Translations under genes and position numbers: made by a program
The notes under the pieces: model-generated
Told to the model about the DNA's origin: nothing
The model's input: the letters and a program-made list of their open reading frames with translations, nothing else
The model's database searches: none
Shown here: piece by piece, positions 1 through 8,332 of the stretch
Position numbering within the stretch: position 1 is the first letter of the stretch
How the letters are laid out: each line of letters begins with the position of its first letter
DNA from: ZC4RG30 sp965652645
Lineage (GTDB): Bacteria > Pseudomonadota > Gammaproteobacteria > Steroidobacterales > Steroidobacteraceae
Direction of reading: 5' to 3'
Assembly (NCBI GenBank): GCA_965652645.1
Contig: CBFGXE010000043.1
Location: 1-24,002, forward strand
Length of the DNA stretch: 24,002 nt

Positions 1-1
1 G

Positions 2-1282
2 TCAGGGCTTCGGCGGCGCGGCGGCAGGGCCCAGGCGGGCGAACTTCAGCCCCACCAGCAGTCCGGCGAACAGCCAGCAGCCCGCCAGCAGCCAGGGCGC
101 GCCCGGCAGGTGCAGCGGCGCGCGCTCGCTGATGAACAGGCTGAAAGTACCCGCGAACATCAGCGGCGCGAAGATGCCGGTGAGGCTCACCAGGCTTGTC
201 AGCGCGCCCTGCACCCGCCCCTGCGCGTCGGGTGAGACCTGCCGCGACACCAGTGCCTGGGTGGCCGGGCCTGCCAGTCCTCCCAGCGCGCTCAGCGGCA
301 GCGCCGCCAGGAACATCAGTCCCGTGCCCGCGAAACCATAAACCATGAATCCCAGCGCGCCGCAGGTGAGGCCCAGCAGCAGCGTGCGCCGCTCGCCCAG
401 CGCCGGGACAATGCGACCGACCAGCAATCCCTGCACCAGGGCGCTGAATACGCCGACCAGTGCCAGCATCCAGGCCACCTGGGTCGGGCCCCAGCCGAAG
501 CGGTATTCCGTGAACAGCACCAGCACGCTGGCATAGACGTAGTGCGCCATGTTGGCGATCAGCACCACCACCGCCAGCCCCAGCACGTTCGGGAAGCGGG
601 TGAGCATGCCCAGCGAGCCGACGGGATTGGCGTGCTTCCAGTCGAAGCGCTGCGTGCGCCGCTCCTTCGGCAGTGACTCGGGCAGGACGAACCAGCCGTA
701 GAGGAAGTTCAGCAGCGCCAGGCCGCCAGCGAACCAGAAGGGTGCGCGCAGGTGCCAGCTGCCCAGCAACCCGCCGATGAGGGGGCCGATGATGAAGCCC
801 ACGCCGAAGGCCGCGCCCAGCATGCCGTAGGCCTGGCCGCGCTTCTCCGGCGGCGTGACGTCGGCGATGTAGGCATTGGCGGTGGTGTAGCTGGCCGAGA
901 ACATGCCGGAGAACACACGTGCGATCAGCAGCCAGGGAAGCGACTGCGCCAGCGCCATTAGCATGAAATCAGTGCCCAGGCCGAGGCAGGACATCAGGAT
1001 CACGGGCCGCCGGCCGAAGCGGTCCGACAGCGTGCCCTGGATGGGCGTGCAGATGAACTGGATGGCGGCGAACAGCGTGCCGAAGGTACCCACCCACCTG
1101 GCCGCGGCCGCGAAGTCCCCGCCGGTGAAATCGCGCACCAGGCCAGGCAGCACCGGGATGATCACCCCGAAGGCCAGGATGTCGATCAGCACGGTGACGA
1201 AGATGAACACGAGTGCGGCCTTGCGCACCGGGGTCACGGGCTGTGCCGCCACAGCCGCGGGAGAGCCGTCGCCGATCGACAT
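2..1282 (-). CDS. TCR/Tet-type MFS efflux transporter
   Basis: Twelve-helix inner-membrane proton antiporter of the DHA1 type, closest in pattern to the tetracycline-resistance (TetA-like) family; the natural substrate is unknown. The 426-residue protein has the usual family length. Helix 1 carries LIDILAFGVIIPVLP (about 32-46), matching the TetA helix-1 pattern with its membrane Asp. The loop 2-3 motif A GTLSDRFGRRPV is at about 83-94, and the antiporter motif C GPLIGGLLG in helix 5 at about 166-174. The ATG at 1282 has AGGAG upstream with a rather long spacing. It lies 30 bases after the polA stop on the same strand and is probably the last gene of that run. Family membership is seen in the sequence; drug specificity is not. 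Confidence 0.9.
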   Translation of the reverse strand: MSIGDGSPAAVAAQPVTPVRKAALVFIFVTVLIDILAFGVIIPVLPGLVRDFTGGDFAAAARWVGTFGTLFAAIQFICTPIQGTLSDRFGRRPVILMSCLGLGTDFMLMALAQSLPWLLIARVFSGMFSASYTTANAYIADVTPPEKRGQAYGMLGAAFGVGFIIGPLIGGLLGSWHLRAPFWFAGGLALLNFLYGWFVLPESLPKERRTQRFDWKHANPVGSLGMLTRFPNVLGLAVVVLIANMAHYVYASVLVLFTEYRFGWGPTQVAWMLALVGVFSALVQGLLVGRIVPALGERRTLLLGLTCGALGFMVYGFAGTGLMFLAALPLSALGGLAGPATQALVSRQVSPDAQGRVQGALTSLVSLTGIFAPLMFAGTFSLFISERAPLHLPGAPWLLAGCWLFAGLLVGLKFARLGPAAAPPKP

Positions 1283-1312
1283 GGAAAACCTGCTCCTGAA
1301 ATTCTTCTGGTG

Positions 1313-4117
1313 CTAGTGCGCCTGGTCCCAGTTGGCGCCGGTGCCGATGTCCACCTTCAAGGGCACCCTGAGGGACTCCGCCGCCATCATCTGCTCGCGC
1401 AGCATGGCGGTGGTGGCATCGACGGCCTCGCTGGCCACTTCCAGCACCAGCTCGTCGTGCACCTGCATGATAAGCCTTGCGGGCAGGCGCCGCGAAGTGC
1501 ATTCCTGCTCCACGCGGAGCATCGCGGCCTTGATGATGTCGGCCGCGGTGCCCTGCATGGGGGCGTTGATGGCGCTGCGCTCGGCGTACTGCTGCAGGTT
1601 GCGGTTGCGGGAGCGGATCTCCGGGAGGTAGAGCCGGCGGCCGCGCACCGTTTCAACATAACCCTGCTCCCGGGCCTGGGCGCGGGTGCGGTCCATGAAC
1701 TCCTTCACCCCCGGGTAGCGCTCGAAGTACAGGTCCACGTATTTCTGGGCCGCGCCGCGCTCGATGCCCAGCTGCCTGGCAAGGCCAAAGGCCGACATGC
1801 CGTAGATCAGGCCGAAGTTCACTGCCTTGGCGGAGCGGCGCTCGTCGGGGGTGACCTCGTCGATGGGCTTGCCCAGCACCTCGGCGGCGGTGGCCTGGTG
1901 CACGTCGCGGTCCTCGGCGAAGGCGCGCACCAGCGTGGCGTCGCCGGAGAGATGCGCCATGATGCGCAGTTCGATCTGCGAGTAGTCCGCCGCCATCAGC
2001 ACGTGGCCAGGCGGGGCGATGAAGGCCTGGCGGATGCGGCGGCCCTCGGCCCGCCGGATGGGGATGTTCTGCAGGTTGGGCTCGGTGGAGGAGAGCCGGC
2101 CCGTGGCCGCGACAGCCTGGTGATAGCAGGTGTGCACGCGGCCGGTGCCCGGGTGGATCTCCTCCGGCAGCTTGTCGGTATAGGTGGACTTCAGCTTGGC
2201 CAGCCCGCGGTATTCCAGGATCAGCCGCGGCAGCTCGTATGCCTCCGCCAGCTCCTCCAGCACGTCCTCGGCAGTGGAGGGCTGGCCGGTGGGCGTCTTG
2301 CGCACCACCGGGATCTGCAGCTTCTCGAACAGGATCTGCTGCAGCTGGCGCGGGGAGTCGGGATTGAACTCGCCGCCGGCCACGGCATGGATCTGCTGCT
2401 GCAGTTCGTTGAGGCGCGCGCCGATCTCGCTGCTCTGCCGGCGCAGCAGCGCGGCATCCAGCAGCACGCCGCGCTCTTCCATCTCCAGCAGCACGGCGGC
2501 CAGCGGCCGCTCGATCTCTTCATAGAGTGCGCGCAGGCGCGGCTCGGCGGCGAGCCGGGGCCACAGGGCCTCGTGCATTCGCAGCGTCACGTCCGCATCC
2601 TCCGCGGCGTAGGCGGAGGCGTTTTCCACCGGCACCTGGTCGAAGCCGATCTGCTTCGCTCCCTTGCCGGCCACGTCCTCGTACTTGATGGTGTCGATGC
2701 CCAGGTAGTGTTTCGCCACCGAGTCCATGTCGTGGCGCGTGGCCACGCTGTTGAGCACGTAGGACTCCAGCATCGAGTCATGGCGGAAGCCGGCCAGGCG
2801 GATGCCGTGGTTGCGCAGCACATGCGCGTCGTATTTCAGGTGGTGGCCCACCTTGGCCTTGCTTTCATCCTCCAGCCAGGGCTTCAGGCGTGCCAGCGTG
2901 CGGTCGAAATCCAGCTGCCGGGGCGCGCCCGCGTAGCGATGCGCCAGCGGCAGGTAGGCCGCGTGGCCGGCACGCACGCTGAAGGACATTCCAACGATGC
3001 GCGCCGCGCTGTAGTTGAGGCTGGTGGTCTCGGTGTCGAAGGCGGTGAGCTCCGCGGCGTCGAGCAGCGCCAGCCAGCGTTCCAGCGCCTCCTCGGTGAG
3101 GATGGTCTCGTATTCGCGCGGCAGGTCGGCATTCACCGCACTGGCTGCGGCCACTGCGGCGGTGGAGGTGGCCTCGCCCTGCGTATCCGCCACGCTCACG
3201 GCCACGGCCACCTTGCCATCGGTGGCGGCCACGGCCACCGCGGTGGCGCCGGGTGCATCCGCATCCAGCGTCCGCAGCAGTGCCTTGAATTCCAGCCGCG
3301 TATACAACTCGCGCAGCTTCACCCGATCGGGCGGGCGGCGCGGCTGGTCGGCAGCATCGGCCGGCAGGTCGCAGTCCACGCGGATGGTGGCCAGCTGGCG
3401 CGAGAGCGCCAGCGTGTCGAGCCCGGCGCGCAGGTTCTCGCCCACCTTGCCGCTGATCTCGCCCGCATGGGCGACCAGGTTGTCGAGGTTCTGGTAGGCG
3501 CCCAGCCACTTCGCGGCCGTTTTCGGTCCCACCTTCTCGATGCCGGGGATGTTGTCCGAGCTGTCGCCCACCAGCGCGAGGTAGTCGATGATCTGCTCGG
3601 GCCACACGTCGAACTTGTTCTTCACGCCCTGGCGGTCGAGCACGGTGCCGGTCATGGTGTTCACCAGCGTGATGCGCTCGTTCACCAGCTGCGCCATGTC
3701 CTTGTCGCCGGTGGAGATGAGCACCTGCTCGCCGGCGGCGGCCGCGCGCGTGGCCAGCGTGCCGATCACGTCATCGGCTTCCACGCCGGGGATGCGCAGC
3801 AGCGGCAGGCCAAGGGCCTGCACCGCCTGCAGCAGCGGCTCGACCTGGCTGCGCAGGTCATCGGGCATGGGCGGACGGTTCGACTTGTATTCGGCGTAGA
3901 GGTCGTCGCGGAAGGTGCGGCCCGGTGCATCGAACACCACCACGATGCGGCTGTCGGCCTGCTCGCGGATGAACCGCTGCAGCATGTTGATCACGCCCAG
4001 CACCGCGCCGGTGGGCTCGCCGCGCGAGTTGGTCAGCGGCGGCAGCGCGTAGAACGCGCGATACAGGTACGAGGAGCCGTCGACGAAAATGTGGGCGGGT
4101 TGCGCGGCGGAGGACAT
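1313..4117 (-). CDS. polA: DNA polymerase I
   Basis: DNA polymerase I, which fills repair gaps and removes RNA primers from Okazaki fragments in the cytoplasm. The 934 residues match the family length. The N-terminal 5'-3' exonuclease domain (about 1-290) has FVDGSSYLYRAFYA, VEADDVIGTLA and GDSSDNIPGIEKVGPKTA. The 3'-5' exonuclease domain follows; its DTET motif (D361, E363) is intact, so proofreading is likely active. The polymerase domain has motif A DYSQIELRIMAHLSGD, motif B RRSAKAVNFGLIYG and motif C HDELVLE (catalytic Asp near 888). The segment at about 295-335, between the exonuclease domains, is Ala/Val/Thr-rich and looks like a linker. The gene lies 18 bases after lptM and 30 bases before the MFS gene, all on the minus strand. 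Confidence 0.98.
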   Translation of the reverse strand: MSSAAQPAHIFVDGSSYLYRAFYALPPLTNSRGEPTGAVLGVINMLQRFIREQADSRIVVVFDAPGRTFRDDLYAEYKSNRPPMPDDLRSQVEPLLQAVQALGLPLLRIPGVEADDVIGTLATRAAAAGEQVLISTGDKDMAQLVNERITLVNTMTGTVLDRQGVKNKFDVWPEQIIDYLALVGDSSDNIPGIEKVGPKTAAKWLGAYQNLDNLVAHAGEISGKVGENLRAGLDTLALSRQLATIRVDCDLPADAADQPRRPPDRVKLRELYTRLEFKALLRTLDADAPGATAVAVAATDGKVAVAVSVADTQGEATSTAAVAAASAVNADLPREYETILTEEALERWLALLDAAELTAFDTETTSLNYSAARIVGMSFSVRAGHAAYLPLAHRYAGAPRQLDFDRTLARLKPWLEDESKAKVGHHLKYDAHVLRNHGIRLAGFRHDSMLESYVLNSVATRHDMDSVAKHYLGIDTIKYEDVAGKGAKQIGFDQVPVENASAYAAEDADVTLRMHEALWPRLAAEPRLRALYEEIERPLAAVLLEMEERGVLLDAALLRRQSSEIGARLNELQQQIHAVAGGEFNPDSPRQLQQILFEKLQIPVVRKTPTGQPSTAEDVLEELAEAYELPRLILEYRGLAKLKSTYTDKLPEEIHPGTGRVHTCYHQAVAATGRLSSTEPNLQNIPIRRAEGRRIRQAFIAPPGHVLMAADYSQIELRIMAHLSGDATLVRAFAEDRDVHQATAAEVLGKPIDEVTPDERRSAKAVNFGLIYGMSAFGLARQLGIERGAAQKYVDLYFERYPGVKEFMDRTRAQAREQGYVETVRGRRLYLPEIRSRNRNLQQYAERSAINAPMQGTAADIIKAAMLRVEQECTSRRLPARLIMQVHDELVLEVASEAVDATTAMLREQMMAAESLRVPLKVDIGTGANWDQAH

Positions 4118-4135
4118 TGGTGCAAGTCGGCGTGG

Positions 4136-4366
4136 TTACTGGCCGGCATTGGCCGGCGCATTGCCGGCGGCACCGGGCTGCGCGGGAGCGGCCTGCGTGG
4201 CGGCCTCTTCTGACTCCTCATCCGCAACGGATTGCAGGACCCCGGGCAGCTCCGCCGGCACCGTGACCACGGCATCGCGTTCGGCTTCGGGAAAATACAG
4301 GTCGCCGCGCTGTCCGCAGCCGGCCAGCGATGCCAGCAGTGCCATCGCAAGGGCAGTACGGCGCAT
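4136..4366 (-). CDS. lptM: small outer-membrane lipoprotein, LptM (YifL) type
   Basis: Small lipoprotein of 76 residues. Residues 1-17 form a signal peptide ending in the lipobox LAGC (Cys17), followed at once by GQRGDLYFPE, the hallmark Cys-Gly-Gln-x-Gly-x-Leu-Tyr-Phe-Pro of LptM/YifL. LptM is known to help mature the LPS transport machine LptDE at the outer membrane. The rest is an acidic then Ala/Pro-rich tail (about 48-76) with no clear fold. I chose the ATG at 4366: it starts the signal peptide and overlaps the stop of the upstream membrane protein gene as TGATG, suggesting coupled translation. A longer reading of the same frame exists, but its extra N-terminus is shadow sequence. Placement just ahead of polA is notable, since lptM more often sits by lysA/dapF or cyaY. 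Confidence 0.85.
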   Translation of the reverse strand: MRRTALAMALLASLAGCGQRGDLYFPEAERDAVVTVPAELPGVLQSVADEESEEAATQAAPAQPGAAGNAPANAGQ

Positions 4367-4791
4367 CACGCCGCCTCCCCATGCAACGGCCGCCCCGCGC
4401 GCAGCGCCAGCCATCCCCGCGCCAGCCGCCAGGCGGCCCACGCGGCCACCGCCAGGTAGCCGATCTGCAGCAGCGGAATGCTGGTGAGGAAACTGAGGGC
4501 AGTGCCGAAGCCCAGCGTGACGGCGGCAATGGCGATCAGTGCCCACCAGAACGTGTGCCACTGCCACCGCCAATGTGTGGCCAGCCTGTCCTCGTGCTGC
4601 AACTGGACGCGCTGCGCCACGATCAGCGCCACGCCGCCCAGCGCGGGCAGGGCGAACAGCAGCGAGCGGTGGCCCAGCAGCGTGGTGACCACGCCGGCAG
4701 CCACCGACAGGCCCTGCAGTCCGTAGATCGCATGCGTGCAGAGCAGTTGCCGCTGATCCGCGGCGGGGATCGCGTCGGGGGAGGAAGTCAC
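4366..4791 (-). CDS. small integral membrane protein (DUF4870-like pattern)
   Basis: Predicted inner-membrane protein of about 141 residues, function unknown. After a short polar N-terminus come about four hydrophobic stretches: YGLQGLSVAAGVVTTLLG, SLLFALPALGGVALIVAQ, FWWALIAIAAVTLGFGTAL and IGYLAVAAWAAWRLARGWLAL. The core pattern (THAIYGLQGLS, then HWRWQWHTFWWAL) recalls a proteobacterial family of short proteins annotated DUF4870-like, where a His-x-Arg-Trp-Gln-x-x-Thr-Phe-Trp segment is conserved; this link is from memory. The start is uncertain. The GTG at 4791 gives a compact N-terminus (MTSSPDAIPAADQ), while a TTG at 4833 would overlap the upstream stop; neither has a good ribosome binding site. 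The stop overlaps the lptM start. Confidence 0.75.
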   Translation of the reverse strand: MTSSPDAIPAADQRQLLCTHAIYGLQGLSVAAGVVTTLLGHRSLLFALPALGGVALIVAQRVQLQHEDRLATHWRWQWHTFWWALIAIAAVTLGFGTALSFLTSIPLLQIGYLAVAAWAAWRLARGWLALRAGRPLHGEAA

Positions 4792-4825
4792 GGCGCAAAG
4801 ATACCCCAATGCGCCGGGGGGTGCT

Positions 4826-5365
4826 TCAGCCAAACGGCCTGACGGGGTCCTTGCCGTCCCAGTCCACGGAGGCGCGCCAGTATTTCGTGAACATCTCGTC
4901 CATGCCGTCGGTGGCGGGGATCAGTTCCACGAACCCCGGGGCGCCGGGATAGTCGCCCATGTAATACACATTGCCACCGCTGGGCACGGGCGTGGAGAAG
5001 GCCTCATGGTAGCCGCGCTTGTGGTAGGCCTCGCGCGCGGCCTCCACGTCCTCGAAGGCGATGCCGATGTGATGGAAGCCGTACCCCTGCCTCTGGATGG
5101 TCTCGCGGTACACCGAGGGCCGATCGTCCTTCGGTTGCACCAGCTCGATCATCATGTGGCCGGCGAAACCCATGGCGATGGCCACGTCCGCCTGCGTGGG
5201 GCCACCGCGGTAGCGCTGCTCGGGACCGGTGAAGCTGTCGAGCAGGAAGAAAGGGCCGGCCCTGCCGTCGGCCACCCACCAGTCGATGGCTGCGCGCATG
5301 TCCGGCACCACGTAGGCGGTCTGCACGATCTGGCCAGCCTTCTGGCCGAAGCCGAATGTCTTCAT
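4826..5365 (-). CDS. VOC / glyoxalase-fold protein
   Basis: Cytoplasmic protein of 179 residues with two paired beta-alpha-beta modules of the vicinal oxygen chelate superfamily (glyoxalase, dioxygenase, bleomycin-resistance fold). Likely metal ligands are Gln15 (GQIVQTAYVVPDM), Glu74 (MMIELVQP), His98 or His99 (GYGFHHIGIAF) and Glu147 (PGFVELIP), in the order usual for the fold. This indicates a metal-binding enzyme, but the reaction and substrate cannot be read from the sequence; epimerase, lyase and dioxygenase roles all occur in the family. The ATG at 5365 has a clear AGGGAG ribosome binding site. The gene lies 30 bases after the serine hydrolase, which suggests co-transcription and perhaps a shared small-molecule degradation role. 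Confidence 0.88.
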   Translation of the reverse strand: MKTFGFGQKAGQIVQTAYVVPDMRAAIDWWVADGRAGPFFLLDSFTGPEQRYRGGPTQADVAIAMGFAGHMMIELVQPKDDRPSVYRETIQRQGYGFHHIGIAFEDVEAAREAYHKRGYHEAFSTPVPSGGNVYYMGDYPGAPGFVELIPATDGMDEMFTKYWRASVDWDGKDPVRPFG

Positions 5366-5395
5366 GTGATCTCCCTCTGCGCCCGCGCAAGCCGG

Positions 5396-6634
5396 TTATC
5401 GGCCAGTGCGTGGCTGCCAGGCAGCCGCCGCAGACATGAAAGCCTGGGTCTCTGCTTCCAGCGCCGAGTTGTCCCCGGGCGGAAAGTAGCTCAGCTTGAC
5501 CACCACCGTGCGCGTGGCCGGATCGATGTAGATGTACTGTCCCTGCAGGCCGAGGGCCATGTAGGCATCGCTGCCGGCGACCGTCCACCACTGCAGCGCG
5601 TAGCCACCGCGGCGCGCGTCTTCCGGATGGCGCGGCACCGTGGATTGCCGCACCCAGTCCGCGGACACGATGCGCCGTCCATCGGCCACGCCACCATCGA
5701 GCATCATCTGCCCGAAGCGCGCGAAGTCGCGCAGCGTGGCGTTGAAGCCGGCGCCGCTGAACTCGCGCCCCGTGCCCGGCGGGCCGTCCATGATGTAGAA
5801 GGCATCGGACTCCGTGCCCAGCGGTTCCCACAGGCAACGCTCGGTGTACGCAGCAACGGTTCCGCCGGTCACGCGCTCCACCAGCCAGCCCAGCACGGCC
5901 GTGTCGATGGTCTTGTAGGCGAACTGCGCGCCCGGCGCATGGCGGCGGGGCAGGGTGCGCGCCACGTCGGCGAAGCGGGCGGTGTTGCGCACCAGCGCGG
6001 CAATGTGGTTGCTGGCCGCCACGCCCGGGTTGTCGAAATCGTAGCGTTCGTCATAGGCCACGCCCGAGCGCATCTCCAGCACGTCGCGGATGGAGGCGCC
6101 GGCATAACCGCCGCCGGCCAGCTCCGGCAGGTATTGCGTGACCGGCGCGTCGAGCGAGGCGATGCGGCCCTCGGCCAGCGCGCAGCCCACCAGTACCGAG
6201 GTGATGGACTTGGTCATCGACCAGGCGATGAACCGTGTGTGCTCGTCGCTGTTGTTGCGGTAGATCTCGCTGATGATGCGCCCGTCCTTCATCACCAGCA
6301 GCGCGTTGGTATACGTCCGCTCGAGGAAGTCCGTGGCCGGGAGCGTCGTTCCCTGCCACGAATAGGTGAAGTCCAGCGGCTGCTCGTTGCGCGGCAGGTG
6401 CCACACGGGCCCGGCGCGGCTCACGCTGCGCGTGGTGAACAGCGTGTGCATGCTGCGGAAGGTGAGTGCGCTGACCTCGTTGTCGAGCATGTGCCAGCGC
6501 AGCAACTGCACGGCCACGGGTACGTCGGAGGGTGGTCCGTCGCGCAGCACCTGGGGCAGTTGCTGCTGGGCAGGGGCGGCGGGCGCCGCCATCAGGAGGC
6601 CCGCTGCCAGCAGGCCTGGAATCATCCGGCGCAT
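5396..6634 (-). CDS. secreted serine hydrolase, class C beta-lactamase fold
   Basis: Periplasmic hydrolase of about 412 residues of the penicillin-binding/beta-lactamase class C superfamily, closest in pattern to esterases and 6-aminohexanoate-dimer hydrolase (NylB)-like enzymes. Residues 1-22 look like a signal peptide ending AAPAAPAQ. The nucleophile motif SMTK gives Ser139 and Lys142. The Tyr general base is probably Tyr240 in AYKTIDTAVLG. The third motif is GLQGQ (about 362-366) in place of the KTG of true beta-lactamases, as in many esterase-like members. I prefer the ATG at 6634 to an upstream ATG at 6673 because it starts the signal peptide and has GGGGGA just upstream. The substrate (ester, amide or lactam) is unknown. 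It heads the minus-strand run through VOC, membrane protein, lptM, polA and MFS. Confidence 0.9.
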   Translation of the reverse strand: MRRMIPGLLAAGLLMAAPAAPAQQQLPQVLRDGPPSDVPVAVQLLRWHMLDNEVSALTFRSMHTLFTTRSVSRAGPVWHLPRNEQPLDFTYSWQGTTLPATDFLERTYTNALLVMKDGRIISEIYRNNSDEHTRFIAWSMTKSITSVLVGCALAEGRIASLDAPVTQYLPELAGGGYAGASIRDVLEMRSGVAYDERYDFDNPGVAASNHIAALVRNTARFADVARTLPRRHAPGAQFAYKTIDTAVLGWLVERVTGGTVAAYTERCLWEPLGTESDAFYIMDGPPGTGREFSGAGFNATLRDFARFGQMMLDGGVADGRRIVSADWVRQSTVPRHPEDARRGGYALQWWTVAGSDAYMALGLQGQYIYIDPATRTVVVKLSYFPPGDNSALEAETQAFMSAAAAWQPRTGR

Positions 6635-6651
6635 GGCTTTCCCCCGGTTGA

Positions 6652-6707
6652 TCATGTCCCAATGTTCAGACATGGCCGGCCAGTCTTCAACTAAAGTTGG
6701 GACATGA
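6652..6707. promoter_or_regulatory. 11-bp inverted repeat in the divergent intergenic region
   Basis: The arms tcatgtcccaa (6652-6662) and ttgggacatga (6697-6707) are perfect reverse complements around a 34-base spacer. The spacer contains the palindrome tggccggcca (6673-6682), nearly at the dyad centre. The right arm includes the ATG of the DUF4382 gene (6704). The whole lies between two divergent starts, as expected for an operator shared by both genes or a hairpin covering a start codon. I see no convincing -35/-10 pair. The repeat is seen directly; regulation is inferred. Confidence 0.45.
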
Positions 6708-8317
6708 GAGGGATCCTTGCCCTGGCCGCGGCCGCGCTGCTGGCCGCCTGCGATGCGGCCGTCACCGTCAATGCCACGGGCAACGTGGCCGCGGACTATT
6801 CCCGGGTGCTGGTCACGGTGCGGGAGGTGTGGTTCAACGAGAGCGCCACCGCCGCGCCCGCCGATGACACCTGGGAGAAATTCCGCCTCGATGATCCACG
6901 CACCATCGACCTGGTGGACGTCGCCGCCAATGGCCTCACCCGCATCGCCAGCGACCTCATCCTGCCCTCCGGCCGGTGGCGACAGATGCGCCTGGTGCTC
7001 GCCTCCAGCAACGGCAAGCTGCAGGACTCAGCGAAGGAACTCGACGCGCGCTACAACAACGAGGTGCGCTGGTTCGACGACAATGGCGAGGAGCGCACCA
7101 CCCGGCTGGAAGTGCTCAACGCCGACCAGGGCATCGGCACCGGCCTGTCACTGAAGGTGGTGGTCGACACCGGCGGCACCACCACCATCAACACCGTGCA
7201 GGTGGCCTTTGACGCCGCACGCGACCTCACCGGGTTCCGCTATGGAAACCGGCGAGGTTTTGTGCTGAATCCCGTGCTGCGCGCCTGGGAGGTGGATGAT
7301 GCCGGCACCATCCGCGGCACGCTGAATCTCTCGCAGCTCGATATCGACACCGACACCGGCCGGCCCGACATCCAGGTCACCGCGCAACGACACGACAAGG
7401 CGCTGGACCGGCGTGTGCTGGTGGGCAGCAGTGCCGTGGGCCTCAATGGCACCTTCGTGCTGTATCCGCTGCCACTCGATGACGACGAAGACACCACCCG
7501 GTTCGACCTGGTGATCTCCGGTCCCGACATCCGGACCGTGGTGGTTCGCGACGTCCCCGTGTCGGCGAGCGTGCCGTCCAATGCGACGAACGTCTCGCTG
7601 GGCATCACCTTGGAGCCCGCGGACTCCTACGAGGCCAACCTGCAGGCCGAACAGCCACTGGCGCCGCGCGGCGCGCGCGTGGGTTTCTACCAGACCCTGC
7701 CTGGCGAGGATGATCCCCATCTCATCGCGGTGGCTCCGGTGGATCCGGTTACCGGGCGTTTTGCGCAGCCGGTGCGGTTGTCACGGGCCAGCAGCATCTC
7801 CTACGGCACGTACGGCAATGGATTCACGCTGCGTTCCGGCACGCCGGAGGAGGGGGCAGCACGCTATGGCGTCGCGGCGCTCTCATCCCACTACGGGCAT
7901 GGCGCCTTCGCGTCCACCACGCTGCGACCCGCCAGCCCCGCCTCCGACACCGCACTGTTCACCGTGCCGCCGCTCGACATCACCTCACCCGCGGTGCCGG
8001 GGAATCTCTCCACCACCGTCACCGTGGAAAATCCTGCCGTCTACGACCGTGGCGTATTGCTGGTCACGCGCGAGGGCGCTGTGGCCACCGCGGCATCACT
8101 GGACGAGGTGCTGCAGCAGCAGCTCGGCAGCACCTTCGTCGACGTGCCGCTGCCGGCCGGCACCGATGCCGCCAACCTGGCCACTGCCCTGTACCACCTG
8201 GAGGCGTGGACCTGGAATTCAGAGGATCCCGCCGATTCCTTCAAGCGCCATGCGGGTGACGCCGCGGTGGACCTGCGCGCCACGGCCAATGCCACTGGCG
8301 CAGTCACGATCCGCTGA
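6704..8317 (+). CDS. DUF4382-type lipoprotein
   Basis: Predicted outer-membrane or periplasmic lipoprotein of 537 residues. The signal peptide ends in lipobox LAAC (Cys16). Residues about 20-200 match the DUF4382 pattern: a strand-rich domain beginning VLVTVREVWF, then FRLDDPRTIDLVDVA, LPSGRWRQMRLVL and a basic-aromatic GFRYGNRRGFVLNPVLRAWEV near the domain end. Residues about 205-315 (TIRGTLNLSQLDID onward) look like a carboxypeptidase-regulatory or transthyretin-like beta domain. The remaining roughly 220 residues are also beta-rich, with no motif I recognise. DUF4382 proteins are envelope lipoproteins of unknown function, often with such Ig-like extensions. The gene diverges from the serine hydrolase across the inverted repeat and ends 15 bases from the convergent MFS gene. 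The ribosome binding site is weak. Confidence 0.85.
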   Translation: MRGILALAAAALLAACDAAVTVNATGNVAADYSRVLVTVREVWFNESATAAPADDTWEKFRLDDPRTIDLVDVAANGLTRIASDLILPSGRWRQMRLVLASSNGKLQDSAKELDARYNNEVRWFDDNGEERTTRLEVLNADQGIGTGLSLKVVVDTGGTTTINTVQVAFDAARDLTGFRYGNRRGFVLNPVLRAWEVDDAGTIRGTLNLSQLDIDTDTGRPDIQVTAQRHDKALDRRVLVGSSAVGLNGTFVLYPLPLDDDEDTTRFDLVISGPDIRTVVVRDVPVSASVPSNATNVSLGITLEPADSYEANLQAEQPLAPRGARVGFYQTLPGEDDPHLIAVAPVDPVTGRFAQPVRLSRASSISYGTYGNGFTLRSGTPEEGAARYGVAALSSHYGHGAFASTTLRPASPASDTALFTVPPLDITSPAVPGNLSTTVTVENPAVYDRGVLLVTREGAVATAASLDEVLQQQLGSTFVDVPLPAGTDAANLATALYHLEAWTWNSEDPADSFKRHAGDAAVDLRATANATGAVTIR

Positions 8318-8332
8318 GGCCCGCGGCGCGGC

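Noticed and set aside
1310..4213. A 967-codon open frame on the plus strand opposite polA
   Set aside because: Its translation is His/Gln/Gly/Leu-rich with no domain, and it mirrors the third-position GC bias of polA on the other strand. PolA motifs are unmistakable, so this is a shadow.
5006..6694. A 562-codon plus-strand open frame opposite the serine hydrolase and VOC genes
   Set aside because: The translation is low-complexity His/Arg/Gly-rich without motifs, while the opposite strand has clear catalytic motifs and ribosome binding sites.
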